Part shown: piece by piece, positions 19,888-20,000 of the stretch
Layout of the letters: every line of letters begins with the position of its first letter
Numbering within the stretch: the stretch's first letter is position 1
From: Trachelipus rathkii
Taxonomy: Eukaryota > Arthropoda > Malacostraca > Isopoda > Trachelipodidae
DNA length: 20,000 nucleotides
Direction of reading: 5' to 3'
Assembly: GCA_015478945.1 (NCBI GenBank)
Contig: JABUQX010078207.1
Span: 1-20,000 of the forward strand
Program-made: the position numbers and the translations under genes
The notes under the pieces: generated by a model
Told to the model about the DNA's origin: nothing
The model's database searches: none
What the model saw: only the letters and a program-made list of their open reading frames with translations

Positions 19888-20000
19888 TAATATATATATA
19901 TATATTATATATATAATATATATTATATATTATAATATTATCATATATATATATATATATAATATATATATATATATTTAATATATATATTATATATATC
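19888..20000. repeat. (TA)n microsatellite, continues past the window
   Basis: TA repeats with TTA and ATCAT interruptions reach the window end, probably inside the first intron of the preceding candidate gene. Confidence 0.9.

Overview
This window looks like AT-rich, intron-rich, repeat-dense DNA from an animal nuclear genome, most likely an invertebrate and perhaps an arthropod. The reasons are long (TA)n tracts, GT/AG-type splice signals, remnants of LINE and TIR elements, and one exon with a clear animal homologue. Nothing looks bacterial, organellar or viral. The species cannot be named from the sequence, and no complete gene lies in the window.

Layout. Positions 1-13,400 are almost entirely non-coding. 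They begin with a strongly G-poor block (about 60-960), followed by a nearly pure A/T block (about 1,200-2,080). After that come a diverged ~120 bp repeat present twice (2,086 and 2,554), several (TA)n tracts, a tRNA-like patch at ~3,527, a possible leucine-rich-repeat remnant on the minus strand at 8,776-8,961, a cluster of AGGTCA half-sites at 9,157-9,224, a 60 bp GC-rich hairpin at ~9,632, and a hammerhead/Penelope-like motif at ~12,041-12,080. At 13,569-13,708 (minus) lies the best-supported gene piece. It is the first coding exon of the TFIIH subunit p52 (GTF2H4/Tfb2 family), ending at a consensus splice donor. The rest of that gene must lie further left in this window, unrecognised, or outside it.

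Positions 15,198-20,000 are a repeat cluster. A G-rich element sits between (TA)n tracts. Next comes a ~1.47 kb element (15,614-17,079) bounded by 17 bp terminal inverted repeats and filled with a higher-order minisatellite of ~280 bp periodicity. Four copies of a ~80-100 bp repeat, two per orientation, lie at 17,525-18,393. A decayed non-LTR reverse-transcriptase fragment follows at 18,517-18,841 (minus). The right edge (about 19,400-19,854) looks like a promoter plus a candidate first coding exon of an unidentified gene on the plus strand. It has an E2F-type site, an AP-1-type site, a good translation-start context and a consensus donor, after which the window ends in another (TA)n tract.

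The two coding pieces point away from each other (minus at 13.6 kb, plus at 19.7 kb), with the repeat cluster filling the space between their putative promoters. Most other open frames are short, mutually overlapping and unrecognised, and I do not call them genes.
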